Shown: positions 7,770-14,748 of the stretch, piece after piece
How the letters are laid out: each line of letters opens with the position of its first letter
Position numbering within the stretch: position 1 is the stretch's first letter
Origin: Ignavibacteriota bacterium
Lineage (GTDB): Bacteria > Bacteroidota > Ignavibacteria > Kapaibacteriales > UBA2268
Reading direction: 5' to 3'
Assembly (NCBI GenBank): GCA_016219595.1
Contig: JACRLY010000017.1
Location: forward strand, 29,777-66,749
Length of the DNA: 36,973 nt
Translations under genes and position numbers: made by a program
Notes under the pieces: model-generated
Seen by the model: the letters and a program-made list of their open reading frames with translations, nothing else
Told to the model about the DNA's origin: nothing
The model's database searches: none

Positions 7770-8606
7770 ATGAAAAACAAAAAGTACATTCTGAATTTAC
7801 TTATTATAATTACTGTTTTTATAAGCACAATATCATGCTTATTTCCACAGGCAACTATTCCGATAAATCCAATAGTACAGGTGAGCAAACCAATTAGGTT
7901 TTTTGCAGGATTATCATATACAAATTCAATCCCTTTACATGATTATTCCCGGGATTTGATGCATTCACCAAAGGGGTTCAGTATTGATGCAGGAATCAAG
8001 CCACGGGATTATCCTTTCTCATTTGGAATTAATGTAGAATGCCTATTTTTAGATAATAAGAATTTTAAAAGTTCTTATGTATCCGGAACGTACTCAGATG
8101 GATGGACAAGCGGTATTAGTTTTCCATTTTATGGAAATGTCGGTTATGGGATGAAAGAAAATTCAGAAAATTATGATAAAAAGAGAAAAATTATAGTTCC
8201 GGTAAGTGTATTTGCAAAATTTGAACCTTCATTAAAGAAATTCTTCCGGCCATTCATTGAATTATCAGTTGGTGTAAATACACAATACGTTCTTGGTCTT
8301 CCTAATATACAAAGTAAATTCAACATATTATTGGAAAGATTGGAATTCGAATATTATTATTTGACTTACTTTTATGGATTAGCTTTAGGAACAAATGTTT
8401 ATTTAAATGATATTTTTCAAACTCCTGATATTTTTTCTAATCTAATATTAAACATAAAATTACGTTATATAAAAGGAATTCGTTCTGCTTCAATATACCG
8501 GTATACAAACTTTTTTGAACAGGAAGATATTTTGCAATATAACCAAAATGAACAAGGACAAATTGATTTCATCTTTTATTCATTTGGCTTAGAATATCTA
8601 TTTTGA
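7770..8606 (+). CDS. Outer-membrane beta-barrel protein (paralogue 2)
   Basis: This 278-residue protein has a hydrophobic N-terminus (NLLIITVFISTISCLFPQ). The SCLF region could be read as a weak lipobox, but FPQ/A fits signal peptidase I better. The body alternates aromatic and polar strands and ends FIFYSFGLEYLF, the usual C-terminal barrel strand. It is a diverged tandem duplicate of the 6533 gene, with matching blocks around residues 40-90 (FAGLSYTNSIPLHDY, SPKGFSIDAGI, PFSFGINVECLF). No function can be named beyond a small barrel. A repeat element with two hairpins lies 72 bp behind its stop. Confidence 0.72.
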   Translation: MKNKKYILNLLIIITVFISTISCLFPQATIPINPIVQVSKPIRFFAGLSYTNSIPLHDYSRDLMHSPKGFSIDAGIKPRDYPFSFGINVECLFLDNKNFKSSYVSGTYSDGWTSGISFPFYGNVGYGMKENSENYDKKRKIIVPVSVFAKFEPSLKKFFRPFIELSVGVNTQYVLGLPNIQSKFNILLERLEFEYYYLTYFYGLALGTNVYLNDIFQTPDIFSNLILNIKLRYIKGIRSASIYRYTNFFEQEDILQYNQNEQGQIDFIFYSFGLEYLF

Positions 8607-8677
8607 AATTCCCCACACATGCTGTAAAATAAGATTAATGCATTTCAGAAGAAGTCACAGCTACGATGATAGATGAT

Positions 8678-8778
8678 TATACATTAACCTCACGCTTTAG
8701 TGTGAGGTGGCGCGAACACAGCGACTGGTCCGGCGTCGTTTTCTCTTCACCCATTCTAAAGAATGGGGTTAATGTATA
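8678..8778. repeat. 101-bp two-hairpin element with terminal inverted repeats (copy A)
   Basis: The ends are a perfect 12-bp inverted repeat: TATACATTAACC (8678-8689) and GGTTAATGTATA (8767-8778). Inside each end is a hairpin: CCTCAC...GTGAGG (8688-8707, loop containing CTTTAG) and CCCATTC-TAAA-GAATGGG (8750-8767). A copy at 30805 has near-identical ends and first hairpin. The layout resembles paired REP/IS200-IS605-type hairpin ends without a transposase. It lies between the convergent 3' ends of the 7770 and 8834 genes. Confidence 0.75.
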
Positions 8779-8833
8779 CGTTCAGCTTACAACTGTAATA
8801 TAGTAAGTTTTCTTTGCTTAGATAAAAAATATA

Positions 8834-11212
8834 TCACCTCACAACACAAAACTTTCTTTTTAGTGTTTCTCTATTATTAATCACCTGAACAAAATAAAAT
8901 CCATTCGGAAATTCTTTTGTCGGGATTCTTATTTCATCATCCGTTGAAAAATATTTTTCCTCGAATATTTTCGTACCCCATATATCATATATTTTTACAG
9001 CGAAATCGCTACTATTCATTCCATTTAATATTATGAAATCTTCTGCCGGATTGGGAGATAATGTTAGATGATTTGAAAAAACTTCTTCTACAGAATTTAC
9101 TGTATCAACTATTGCATGAACTTTGGCAGAATAAAATGATAGATTTGAACATGGATTATTACCTAATGAATCTGTGAATTCACCAAGTTTAGTTGCGATA
9201 AATCTTAGCTCTATCTTTACTGCAGCACCCACATCTAATATTAAAGGTGTACCTTGATATGATATTTCAAATCCCTGGTCCTTATATTTTAAAATTAAAG
9301 AATCAATTAAAATTGGATGAGATTGCTCATTATATCCCATAACTTCTTTAATGACTGTATCAACTATTTTCAGTTTACCAAACTCGACATCAGGTTTGAT
9401 ATTTAAAAAATTTGATTCATAATTCACTACAATTGTAGTGTCATTTCCACTTCCGTCAATGAAGCTGATTACTAACTTTGCATCTTTCTTTTTATCAATC
9501 ACATTTGCATTCCATTTTACACTGCCGCTTTCTCTTGGAATAAATTCATCAAAAGTAAAATCATAATTGAAAGAAGAATCAGGTTGAAAGATTATCAAAT
9601 AGAGATTACTTCTATTGTTTGTATCATTTGGCAAATCTTCAACTTCGCCATCATTGATAGTTCCATCGCAATCCATAGAACATTTCGGTTGGGGTGCAAT
9701 TGAATCATTTTTAGTCAAGTCCCACAAAGCAACACTAGCAGGATGTCCATAGGATTGCCAAGATGAAAATCCATAGGCATAAGCTCCAAACGGGTCATTT
9801 GCTCTTAACTTATATACACCGTAACCAGGTAATCTAATTGTTTTATAATAATATGTCTTCCCGTTAATTTGAGTAGAAAATGGTAATCCAACCTTAGGAT
9901 CATTATTACTCATTTTTTCCCATATAAATTTACCATTTCTTGCAATTGCTATCTCAAGGTCATCAGGGTACTTTCCATCATTAGTAACTTTAAAGACAAT
10001 ATTCATATAATTAAATTCAAAATTATATCCATTTCCTTGTACTCCTGGTAAATTGAAAGTTATCTCTTTTTGAAACTGCTCATAAGGTGGCAGTACCATC
10101 ATAAATGTATAGCTTTCTATATTATCATCAAGTTGCCCACAATTATATTGCTCAACATATATTGGCTTATCCGCAGAAAATACAATTGGTCTGGGAGTTC
10201 CTGTATCAGCTCTTAACATTGTCCACCCTGCATTTTCAATTCCCCCACCAGCAGTTAATGTATCTAAAGGAACTCCATCTCTATAAACAATAGTATTTGG
10301 TTCATTAGAAAAAATTTTTATGAATGAATTTTTTAATCTGCCATAAATTGGTGTATATAAATAATTTTTTTCCCATGAATAAGTTGGCAATTCCATCTCA
10401 ATCAAAAAATTACAATAATTTGTATTTTCCGGGACATAAGCACAAAAATTACTTGATACGACACTAACCGGTTTTGTTGACAATATACGGCTACCCGATA
10501 AATCTGAATGATCTCCTGCACTGCTTATTAGCAGGACATCACCTTTTTGTAATGTATAATTTCGTGTTTCACCTTGTAACTGTCCTCCGGCTGTTTCTGA
10601 ATCCGGGGAACCTCCCAATAGAAAATTCACTATATTATTATCATAAGGCGATACAACAGCTGTATGGCAGGGTAAAATATCTATATTAGTACCCGGATTA
10701 CTCTTCCATGACGAAACTATATATTCTTTTCCAAGGGAAGTAACAGGTAAAGCAAGAAAGCTTTCACTATTGTATCCGTATCTTAATACACCGTAAACAA
10801 TAATAGGCTTTTGAGTAGAAATATGTACCCCATAACCTCTATAAACCTGATCAGGTTCGGAATTTTCCCAAAGGTTTATTCTATAACATTGACCTAAAGC
10901 TGATGTTAATGTAAATTCAATAATATCGTTTGGTATAGTTGTTTGTGTTCTTATATAACCTTTACCAGTTATCTCAACTGTCACCTTCGTTTCAAAAGCT
11001 GAGGATATATAAATCATAATATCATTTTCCGGTATCCATTCTGATGTGGGATTAAATGTAATCCAAAATTCAGTCCCTGCATTATTTGCACCAAGCAATT
11101 CAGGAAGTTTTTCTTTAAATTCAGTAAGATTGAAATCTTTTGCAGATGAGCTAATTAAATTGAAAATTACCAGCAATACTGATATGATTACAAGTAAATG
11201 TTTTGTTTCCAT
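8834..11212 (-). CDS. IgGFc-binding-like surface protein with T9SS type A sorting domain
   Basis: This 792-residue protein begins with a signal peptide (residues 1-24, VIISVLLVIFNLISSSA). A long beta-rich region of about 45-490 resembles the IgGFc-binding protein N-terminal domain common in Bacteroidota: NNAGTEFWITFNPTSEW, PNDIIEFTLTS, KPIIVYGVLRYG, FLALPVTSLGKEYIVSSW, YEQFQKEITF, GYGVYKLRANDPFGAYAYGF. A cysteine pair (CSMDCDG) and beta-sandwich repeats follow. The last 80 residues are a type A T9SS tail (LTLSPNPAEDFIILNG, VKIYDIWGTKIFEE, FPNGFYFVQVINN, FCVVR). It is inferred to be exported to the surface by T9SS. The family name does not show that it binds immunoglobulin. It is transcribed alone, opposite to its neighbours. 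Confidence 0.82.
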   Translation of the reverse strand: METKHLLVIISVLLVIFNLISSSAKDFNLTEFKEKLPELLGANNAGTEFWITFNPTSEWIPENDIMIYISSAFETKVTVEITGKGYIRTQTTIPNDIIEFTLTSALGQCYRINLWENSEPDQVYRGYGVHISTQKPIIVYGVLRYGYNSESFLALPVTSLGKEYIVSSWKSNPGTNIDILPCHTAVVSPYDNNIVNFLLGGSPDSETAGGQLQGETRNYTLQKGDVLLISSAGDHSDLSGSRILSTKPVSVVSSNFCAYVPENTNYCNFLIEMELPTYSWEKNYLYTPIYGRLKNSFIKIFSNEPNTIVYRDGVPLDTLTAGGGIENAGWTMLRADTGTPRPIVFSADKPIYVEQYNCGQLDDNIESYTFMMVLPPYEQFQKEITFNLPGVQGNGYNFEFNYMNIVFKVTNDGKYPDDLEIAIARNGKFIWEKMSNNDPKVGLPFSTQINGKTYYYKTIRLPGYGVYKLRANDPFGAYAYGFSSWQSYGHPASVALWDLTKNDSIAPQPKCSMDCDGTINDGEVEDLPNDTNNRSNLYLIIFQPDSSFNYDFTFDEFIPRESGSVKWNANVIDKKKDAKLVISFIDGSGNDTTIVVNYESNFLNIKPDVEFGKLKIVDTVIKEVMGYNEQSHPILIDSLILKYKDQGFEISYQGTPLILDVGAAVKIELRFIATKLGEFTDSLGNNPCSNLSFYSAKVHAIVDTVNSVEEVFSNHLTLSPNPAEDFIILNGMNSSDFAVKIYDIWGTKIFEEKYFSTDDEIRIPTKEFPNGFYFVQVINNRETLKRKFCVVR

Positions 11213-11550
11213 TTCAAACCCCGAAAAGAATTATCAATTATTAACAGTTGTCTCATTGCAATAACAAAAAATAAAGAAAAATGTTACAGTGTGAGCAAAT
11301 AAAATTTATAATATTTTTTTTCAGCTATCAGAGTGTGTATTTTTATTTTGATTCTTTTAAAAATAAACCCCCGAACCCCTTTTGAAAAATGGGTCTGTTG
11401 ATGTAGGTTTAGGCAAGGATTCAGAATCAATCCTTCGATTACGCTCAGGATGGCATGGTCCAGAATGACATTACGCCTACAGCCTATTGCCTATAGTCTA
11501 ATAAGCTAATTGTGAATTGTTAATTACTAATTTTTAATTGATTAAAACTT
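11213..11550. other. Gene-free stretch upstream of the sigma-54 promoter
   Basis: No credible gene is seen. The left part is the AT-rich 5' region of the minus-strand gene starting at 11212. The middle (11415-11475) holds an inverted copy of the dispersed CCTGAGC/TCGAAGG repeat. Nearby is a short GCCTACAGCCTATTGCCTAT run resembling fragments at 30517 and 35933. Confidence 0.6.
11415..11475 (-). repeat. Dispersed repeat, inverted copy, with flanking hairpin
   Basis: Read on the minus strand it contains ATCCTGAGCGTAATCGAAGG (plus 11432-11451), the same core as at 33171 and 7631. It is preceded by a second related piece, GTCATTCTGG. AAGGATT (11415-11421) and AATCCTT (11429-11435) form a small stem at its edge. 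Confidence 0.6.
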
Positions 11551-11565
11551 TGGCACCGGATTTGC
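11551..11565 (+). promoter_or_regulatory. Sigma-54 (-24/-12) promoter
   Basis: TGGCAC (11551-11556), five bases, then TTGC (11562-11565) is an exact match to the sigma-54 consensus, with GG and GC at the required 12-base separation. Transcription would start near 11577, about 30 nt before the ATG at 11608. Such promoters require an enhancer-binding activator; the window contains the end of one at 1-554, but any link is conjecture. Confidence 0.85.
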
Positions 11566-11607
11566 GTATATACATAGTGTGTGCATAATTAATTTATTGG
11601 TGAAGAT

Positions 11608-11778
11608 ATGAGTAATACGGCAATGAAAACAGGATTGGTTCTTTTAGGAACAGGCGGTCTGCTCCTTTTGGGATTCCTTTCCAGGAAAAACGGGAACAGG
11701 ATAAGCAAATATTTTGAGAACTGCAGAATGACTTCTGCAAAGAAGAAAATACAACCTGAAAAGATAAACTTTTGTTGA
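11608..11778 (+). CDS. Small single-span membrane protein (56 aa)
   Basis: The frame reads MSNTAMKTGLVLLGTGGLLL, LGFLSRKNGNRISKYFENCR, MTSAKKKIQPEKINFC. It has one glycine/leucine-rich transmembrane segment (about residues 8-24) and then a basic cytoplasmic-type tail, with cysteines at residue 39 and at the C-terminus. It starts about 30 nt after the predicted start point of the sigma-54 promoter and ends 2 nt before the NlpC/P60 gene, so the two should be translated from one message. I do not recognise a family. The promoter, the tight spacing to the next gene and the clean membrane segment support it being real. Confidence 0.7.
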   Translation: MSNTAMKTGLVLLGTGGLLLLGFLSRKNGNRISKYFENCRMTSAKKKIQPEKINFC

Positions 11779-11780
11779 AG

Positions 11781-12326
11781 ATGACAGGTAAGGGAAAAAT
11801 AACAGTTTGCATTTTTTCTCTTGCTCTGATTTTTGCAGGATGTCAGCCGAGTGTGCGATTTACTTCAAATAAAAAGCCGTTAAATAATTCGACTTATAGT
11901 AAACCCGATAAGACAAAAACAAAAGGTGTTCCCCCCAGTTACAGCCCTGAAACTATTGGGGCTGAGCGTTACCTTATTATAGAAGAAGCTGAAAACTGGC
12001 TCGGTACGCCATATTGCTATGGCGGCTACAGTAAAGATTGCACCGACTGTTCAGGTTTTGTACTGAATATTTTCCAAACGGCAGGAATTGTACTTCCCCG
12101 AACTGCAGAAACACAATTCGAATTTGGCAATGATGTTAGTGAAAATGATATGGAACCAGGAGACCTGGTTTTTTTCAGGGACAAATCCAGAATTTCACAT
12201 GTCGGGATTTATGCGGGAAACAACGAATTTATTCATGCTTCGATTTCAAACGGAGTAGTCAGGCAATCCTTAGATGATTTCTATTACCGGGAGCATTATG
12301 CAGGTGCCAAAAGGGTGATTCAATAA
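11781..12326 (+). CDS. NlpC/P60 family lipoprotein (peptidoglycan endopeptidase)
   Basis: I choose the ATG at 11781 (181 residues), just after the previous stop, over the upstream TTG at 11772. Residues 1-20 are a lipoprotein signal with lipobox FAGC (C21), so the protein is anchored in a membrane. After a Lys/Pro/Ser-rich linker, residues 65-180 form an NlpC/P60 cysteine peptidase. The catalytic residues are C90 in TDCSGF, H140 in SHVGIYAG and H152 in EFIHAS, within GTPYCYGG and MEPGDLVFF. The family cleaves peptide stems of peptidoglycan. It is the second gene of a sigma-54-driven unit, so wall cleavage here is probably induced under a particular condition. Confidence 0.92.
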   Translation: MTGKGKITVCIFSLALIFAGCQPSVRFTSNKKPLNNSTYSKPDKTKTKGVPPSYSPETIGAERYLIIEEAENWLGTPYCYGGYSKDCTDCSGFVLNIFQTAGIVLPRTAETQFEFGNDVSENDMEPGDLVFFRDKSRISHVGIYAGNNEFIHASISNGVVRQSLDDFYYREHYAGAKRVIQ

Positions 12327-12381
12327 TAATAGTGTCAGGAATATTGCTTGACAGTGGAAAATATTTTACACAGTTCTTTTG

Positions 12382-12511
12382 TGAATAGCCACTATTTTTA
12401 AGTAGTGGTGAAGTGTAAACCACGGCATCGGGAATTATCCCAGAACTATAAGTGACTAAAGTCGAAATGAGGTCAAAACCCGAACACCTGTCTAAAGATA
12501 GGTGCTATTCA
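12382..12511. repeat. 130-bp two-hairpin element with terminal inverted repeats (copy C, diverged)
   Basis: The ends TGAATAGC (12382-12389) and GCTATTCA (12504-12511) are inverted repeats. Just inside are hairpins CCACTA...TAGTGG (12389-12408) and CACCTGTC-TAAA-GATAGGTG (12485-12504). A third CTAAAG (12456-12461) sits in the middle. The architecture equals copies A and B, but the end sequence differs. The right end supplies the stop codon of rlmB. Confidence 0.65.
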
Positions 12512-13272
12512 TATTGAAAATTCCTCTGCCTCATTATTTCGAATAAAATTATTCCGGAAGTAACAGAAGCATTTAATGAAGAGACCTTACCGTATAAGGG
12601 AATTTTTACCATGAAGTCGCATTGATTTATTATTCCGGGTCTAAGCCCTTTACCCTCACTTCCAATGAGTAGGACTGTAGGTTGATTGTATATATTTTCT
12701 GTATAAAGTCTGTCAGATTCGGATGAACTCCCGATAATCCAAAATCCATTTTCTTTTAAATTAATCAATGCTTGTGACAGATTATTCACTTTAGCAACCG
12801 GAAGATGGCTCAACGCTCCGGCAGACGCTTTTACAGCAATCGCAGTTATAGGTGCTGAGTTGTGTTCAGGAATAATTATTCCCGCAGCACCCGAACATTC
12901 TGCGGAACGGGCAATGGCACCGAGGTTATGAGGGTCAGTGATTCCGTCAAGGGCAATAATAACCGGTCGTTTATTATTTTGGAATGCAGTTTCAACCATC
13001 TCTTCAAGTGTTACTGTTTCAAAACTGCGAATGATTGCAATAACACCCTGTGTTTTTGCGCCTTTTGGCAGTTCATTCCTTTCGAGCTCCCCGAATTTCC
13101 TTTTATCTAAATTCGAGCATTTTATACCTGCTTTCTTTGCTTTTGAAAAGAGCGTATTGACTGAATCGCCAGATGTTCCAAAGCATACATAAATTTTCTC
13201 AATTGATTTACCCGAAGCTATTGCTTCGAGAACAGGATTTCTCCCGAAAATATAATTCTCTTCTTTTCCCAT
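12505..13272 (-). CDS. rlmB: 23S rRNA (guanosine-2'-O-)-methyltransferase RlmB (SpoU family)
   Basis: This 255-residue SPOUT methyltransferase probably makes 2'-O-methyl-G at position 2251 (E. coli numbering) in the ribosomal P-loop. The N-terminal substrate-binding domain opens with IFGRNPVLEAI (8-18) and contains GAKTQGVIA (71-79). The three SpoU motifs are all present: LDGITDPHNLGAIARSAE (108-125, with N116 and R122), TVLLIGSEGKGL (199-210), and KIPLYGKVSSLNASVTSGI (223-241). The motifs leave little doubt on the family; assignment to RlmB rather than another SpoU member is by overall length and N-terminal domain. It lies 9 nt after the ATP-grasp gene on the same strand. Its TAG stop lies inside the repeat element at 12382-12511. 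Confidence 0.93.
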   Translation of the reverse strand: MGKEENYIFGRNPVLEAIASGKSIEKIYVCFGTSGDSVNTLFSKAKKAGIKCSNLDKRKFGELERNELPKGAKTQGVIAIIRSFETVTLEEMVETAFQNNKRPVIIALDGITDPHNLGAIARSAECSGAAGIIIPEHNSAPITAIAVKASAGALSHLPVAKVNNLSQALINLKENGFWIIGSSSESDRLYTENIYNQPTVLLIGSEGKGLRPGIINQCDFMVKIPLYGKVSSLNASVTSGIILFEIMRQRNFQYE

Positions 13273-13281
13273 AATTCAAAA

Positions 13282-14154
13282 TTAAATATTACTTTGTAAT
13301 TTTTGTATGATTGATTCAATAAATGGTTCCATAGCTTTAGGAACAACATTTATGTACAAGTCAGGCTCTATCATTTCGACTTCCATCAAATAGAATTTGC
13401 CGTCAGAGGCAACTCCATCCACTCGAACATACAAACACTTATTAAGATAATAATCAGCAATTTCCTTAGCCGATTTATAAACGAATTCCGGAGCTTTTCT
13501 ATTAAAGTAAGTTCCGCCATAATCGTTCTGAACCCGGTAATCACCTTGCTTAGGCATTTTTAGTATAGAATAATGGTAGCCATTGCTAAAGAAAATATTA
13601 GCCCATTCCCCCTCTGTTTGGATATCCTCAATATATTTTTGAAGGATGAATTGCCTTCCTTTAAATATATCGGTAATTTTCCCGTTCATCAATAATTGTT
13701 CCACCCGTGAGAATGCAAAAGTGTCTGCAGCTCCTGCTGAAATGGCGGGTTTGATAACGATTTTCTTCCAATCAGTCTGAGATACAATTTCCGATATTTG
13801 TGGTAAATCCTCAGGTTCGAGGAACATTGATGGAACAATATTGAATCCGGCTTCATTCAGATTTTTAAGATAAAACTTATGCATGTTGTCTTTCATTATG
13901 TTCGCAGGATTCCATATTGGAATTTTATTTATTTCGATGAAATCAAGCAAGTCTTTAAATTCGCGGTGCCGAAGATGATAACCCCATGCAGTTCTCATTA
14001 TCAGCATGTCAAAACTATCCCACTTTAAATTCGGCTTGTCCCAGATTACCGGTTCTGCCTTTATTTCCCTATCCCGGAGCTTTATAATAATCTCCCTGTC
14101 ATAGCCGAGAAGTTCAGGTTGTTCGTTCGATGTTATAAATCCGATTTTATTCAT
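13282..14154 (-). CDS. ATP-grasp domain protein (glutathione-synthetase/RimK-like)
   Basis: This 290-residue cytoplasmic protein has a pre-ATP-grasp N-terminal part (IGFITSNEQPELLGYDR, DMLIMRTAWGYHLR). The ATP-grasp fold follows: DNMHKFYLKNLNEAGFNIVP (about 108-127), IVIKPAISAGAADTF with its ATP-binding lysine (about 151-165), QFILQKYIEDI, and YVRVDGVASDGKFYLMEVEM (about 242-261), whose acidic residues would bind magnesium. Such enzymes join a carboxylate to an amine through an acyl-phosphate. The substrate cannot be read from the sequence. It starts the two-gene unit with rlmB, 9 nt apart. Confidence 0.85.
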   Translation of the reverse strand: MNKIGFITSNEQPELLGYDREIIIKLRDREIKAEPVIWDKPNLKWDSFDMLIMRTAWGYHLRHREFKDLLDFIEINKIPIWNPANIMKDNMHKFYLKNLNEAGFNIVPSMFLEPEDLPQISEIVSQTDWKKIVIKPAISAGAADTFAFSRVEQLLMNGKITDIFKGRQFILQKYIEDIQTEGEWANIFFSNGYHYSILKMPKQGDYRVQNDYGGTYFNRKAPEFVYKSAKEIADYYLNKCLYVRVDGVASDGKFYLMEVEMIEPDLYINVVPKAMEPFIESIIQKLQSNI

Positions 14155-14316
14155 TTATTTAATTATAATCATTTGAATTAATCAAATTGATAAAAGGTCT
14201 TATTTACTCATAATAAAAATAAAGAAAATCAAAAAAAGAACAGTAAGTGTTTTTTTTTTATTTTCAAATTATTATATTGTAAATACGAATATTCAATTAT
14301 TTATCAAGGCTCTTAT

Positions 14317-14628
14317 ATGAATTATGAACTATCCGGCAAATTAGTCGAAAAATTCGACATTCAAAAGATTGGCGAAAATTTCCAAAAACGTGAATTTATC
14401 CTCGAAATCGTTGACAGCAGAAACGGTACTGATTATACCGATTACATCAAATTCCAGCTTGTAAAAGATAAATGCAGTGTGCTCGACAATTTCGGAATTA
14501 ACGAGGACATCAAAGTTAATTTTAACATCAGGGGCAGAAAATACGAAAAGGAAGGAAGATTGAATTATTTCACCAGCCTTGAAGCCTGGAAATTAGAAAA
14601 ATTGGTTGCCCTGAGAATGGATAATTAA
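14317..14628 (+). CDS. DUF3127 family protein (OB-fold-like)
   Basis: The 103 residues match the Bacteroidota DUF3127 family: YELSGKLVEKFDIQKIGENF, QKREFILEIV, IKFQLVKDKCSVLDNFGINE, DIKVNFNIRGRKY and YFTSLEAWKLEK. This is the layout of a single small beta-barrel of OB type, compatible with nucleic-acid binding but not proven. The product is cytoplasmic, with no signal or membrane segment. It stands alone, divergent from the ATP-grasp gene. Its 3' end faces the GH51 gene across a long hairpin. Confidence 0.85.
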   Translation: MNYELSGKLVEKFDIQKIGENFQKREFILEIVDSRNGTDYTDYIKFQLVKDKCSVLDNFGINEDIKVNFNIRGRKYEKEGRLNYFTSLEAWKLEKLVALRMDN

Positions 14629-14656
14629 TTACTATCTTCACACAATTTAATAAGTT

Positions 14657-14740
14657 AATATTAATACTCGGATGATTAACCTCATAAGTGGGTTATTTTA
14701 AATTTTATGGTTGATAATCCTTAGTGTTAATATTTTTTTT
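14657..14740. terminator. Long two-tier hairpin between convergent genes
   Basis: Outer arms AATATTAATACT (14657-14668) and AGTGTTAATATT (14723-14734) match at 11 of 12 positions. Inner arms GGATGATTAACC (14670-14681) and GGTTGATAATCC (14709-14720) match at 10 of 12. A run of eight T (14733-14740) follows on the plus strand. It sits between the stops of the DUF3127 and GH51 genes and probably stops transcription, at least from the left. The loop begins ATTAACCTCA, as in the two-hairpin repeat elements, so it may be a decayed member. Confidence 0.65.
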
Positions 14741-14748
14741 TAGTAATC

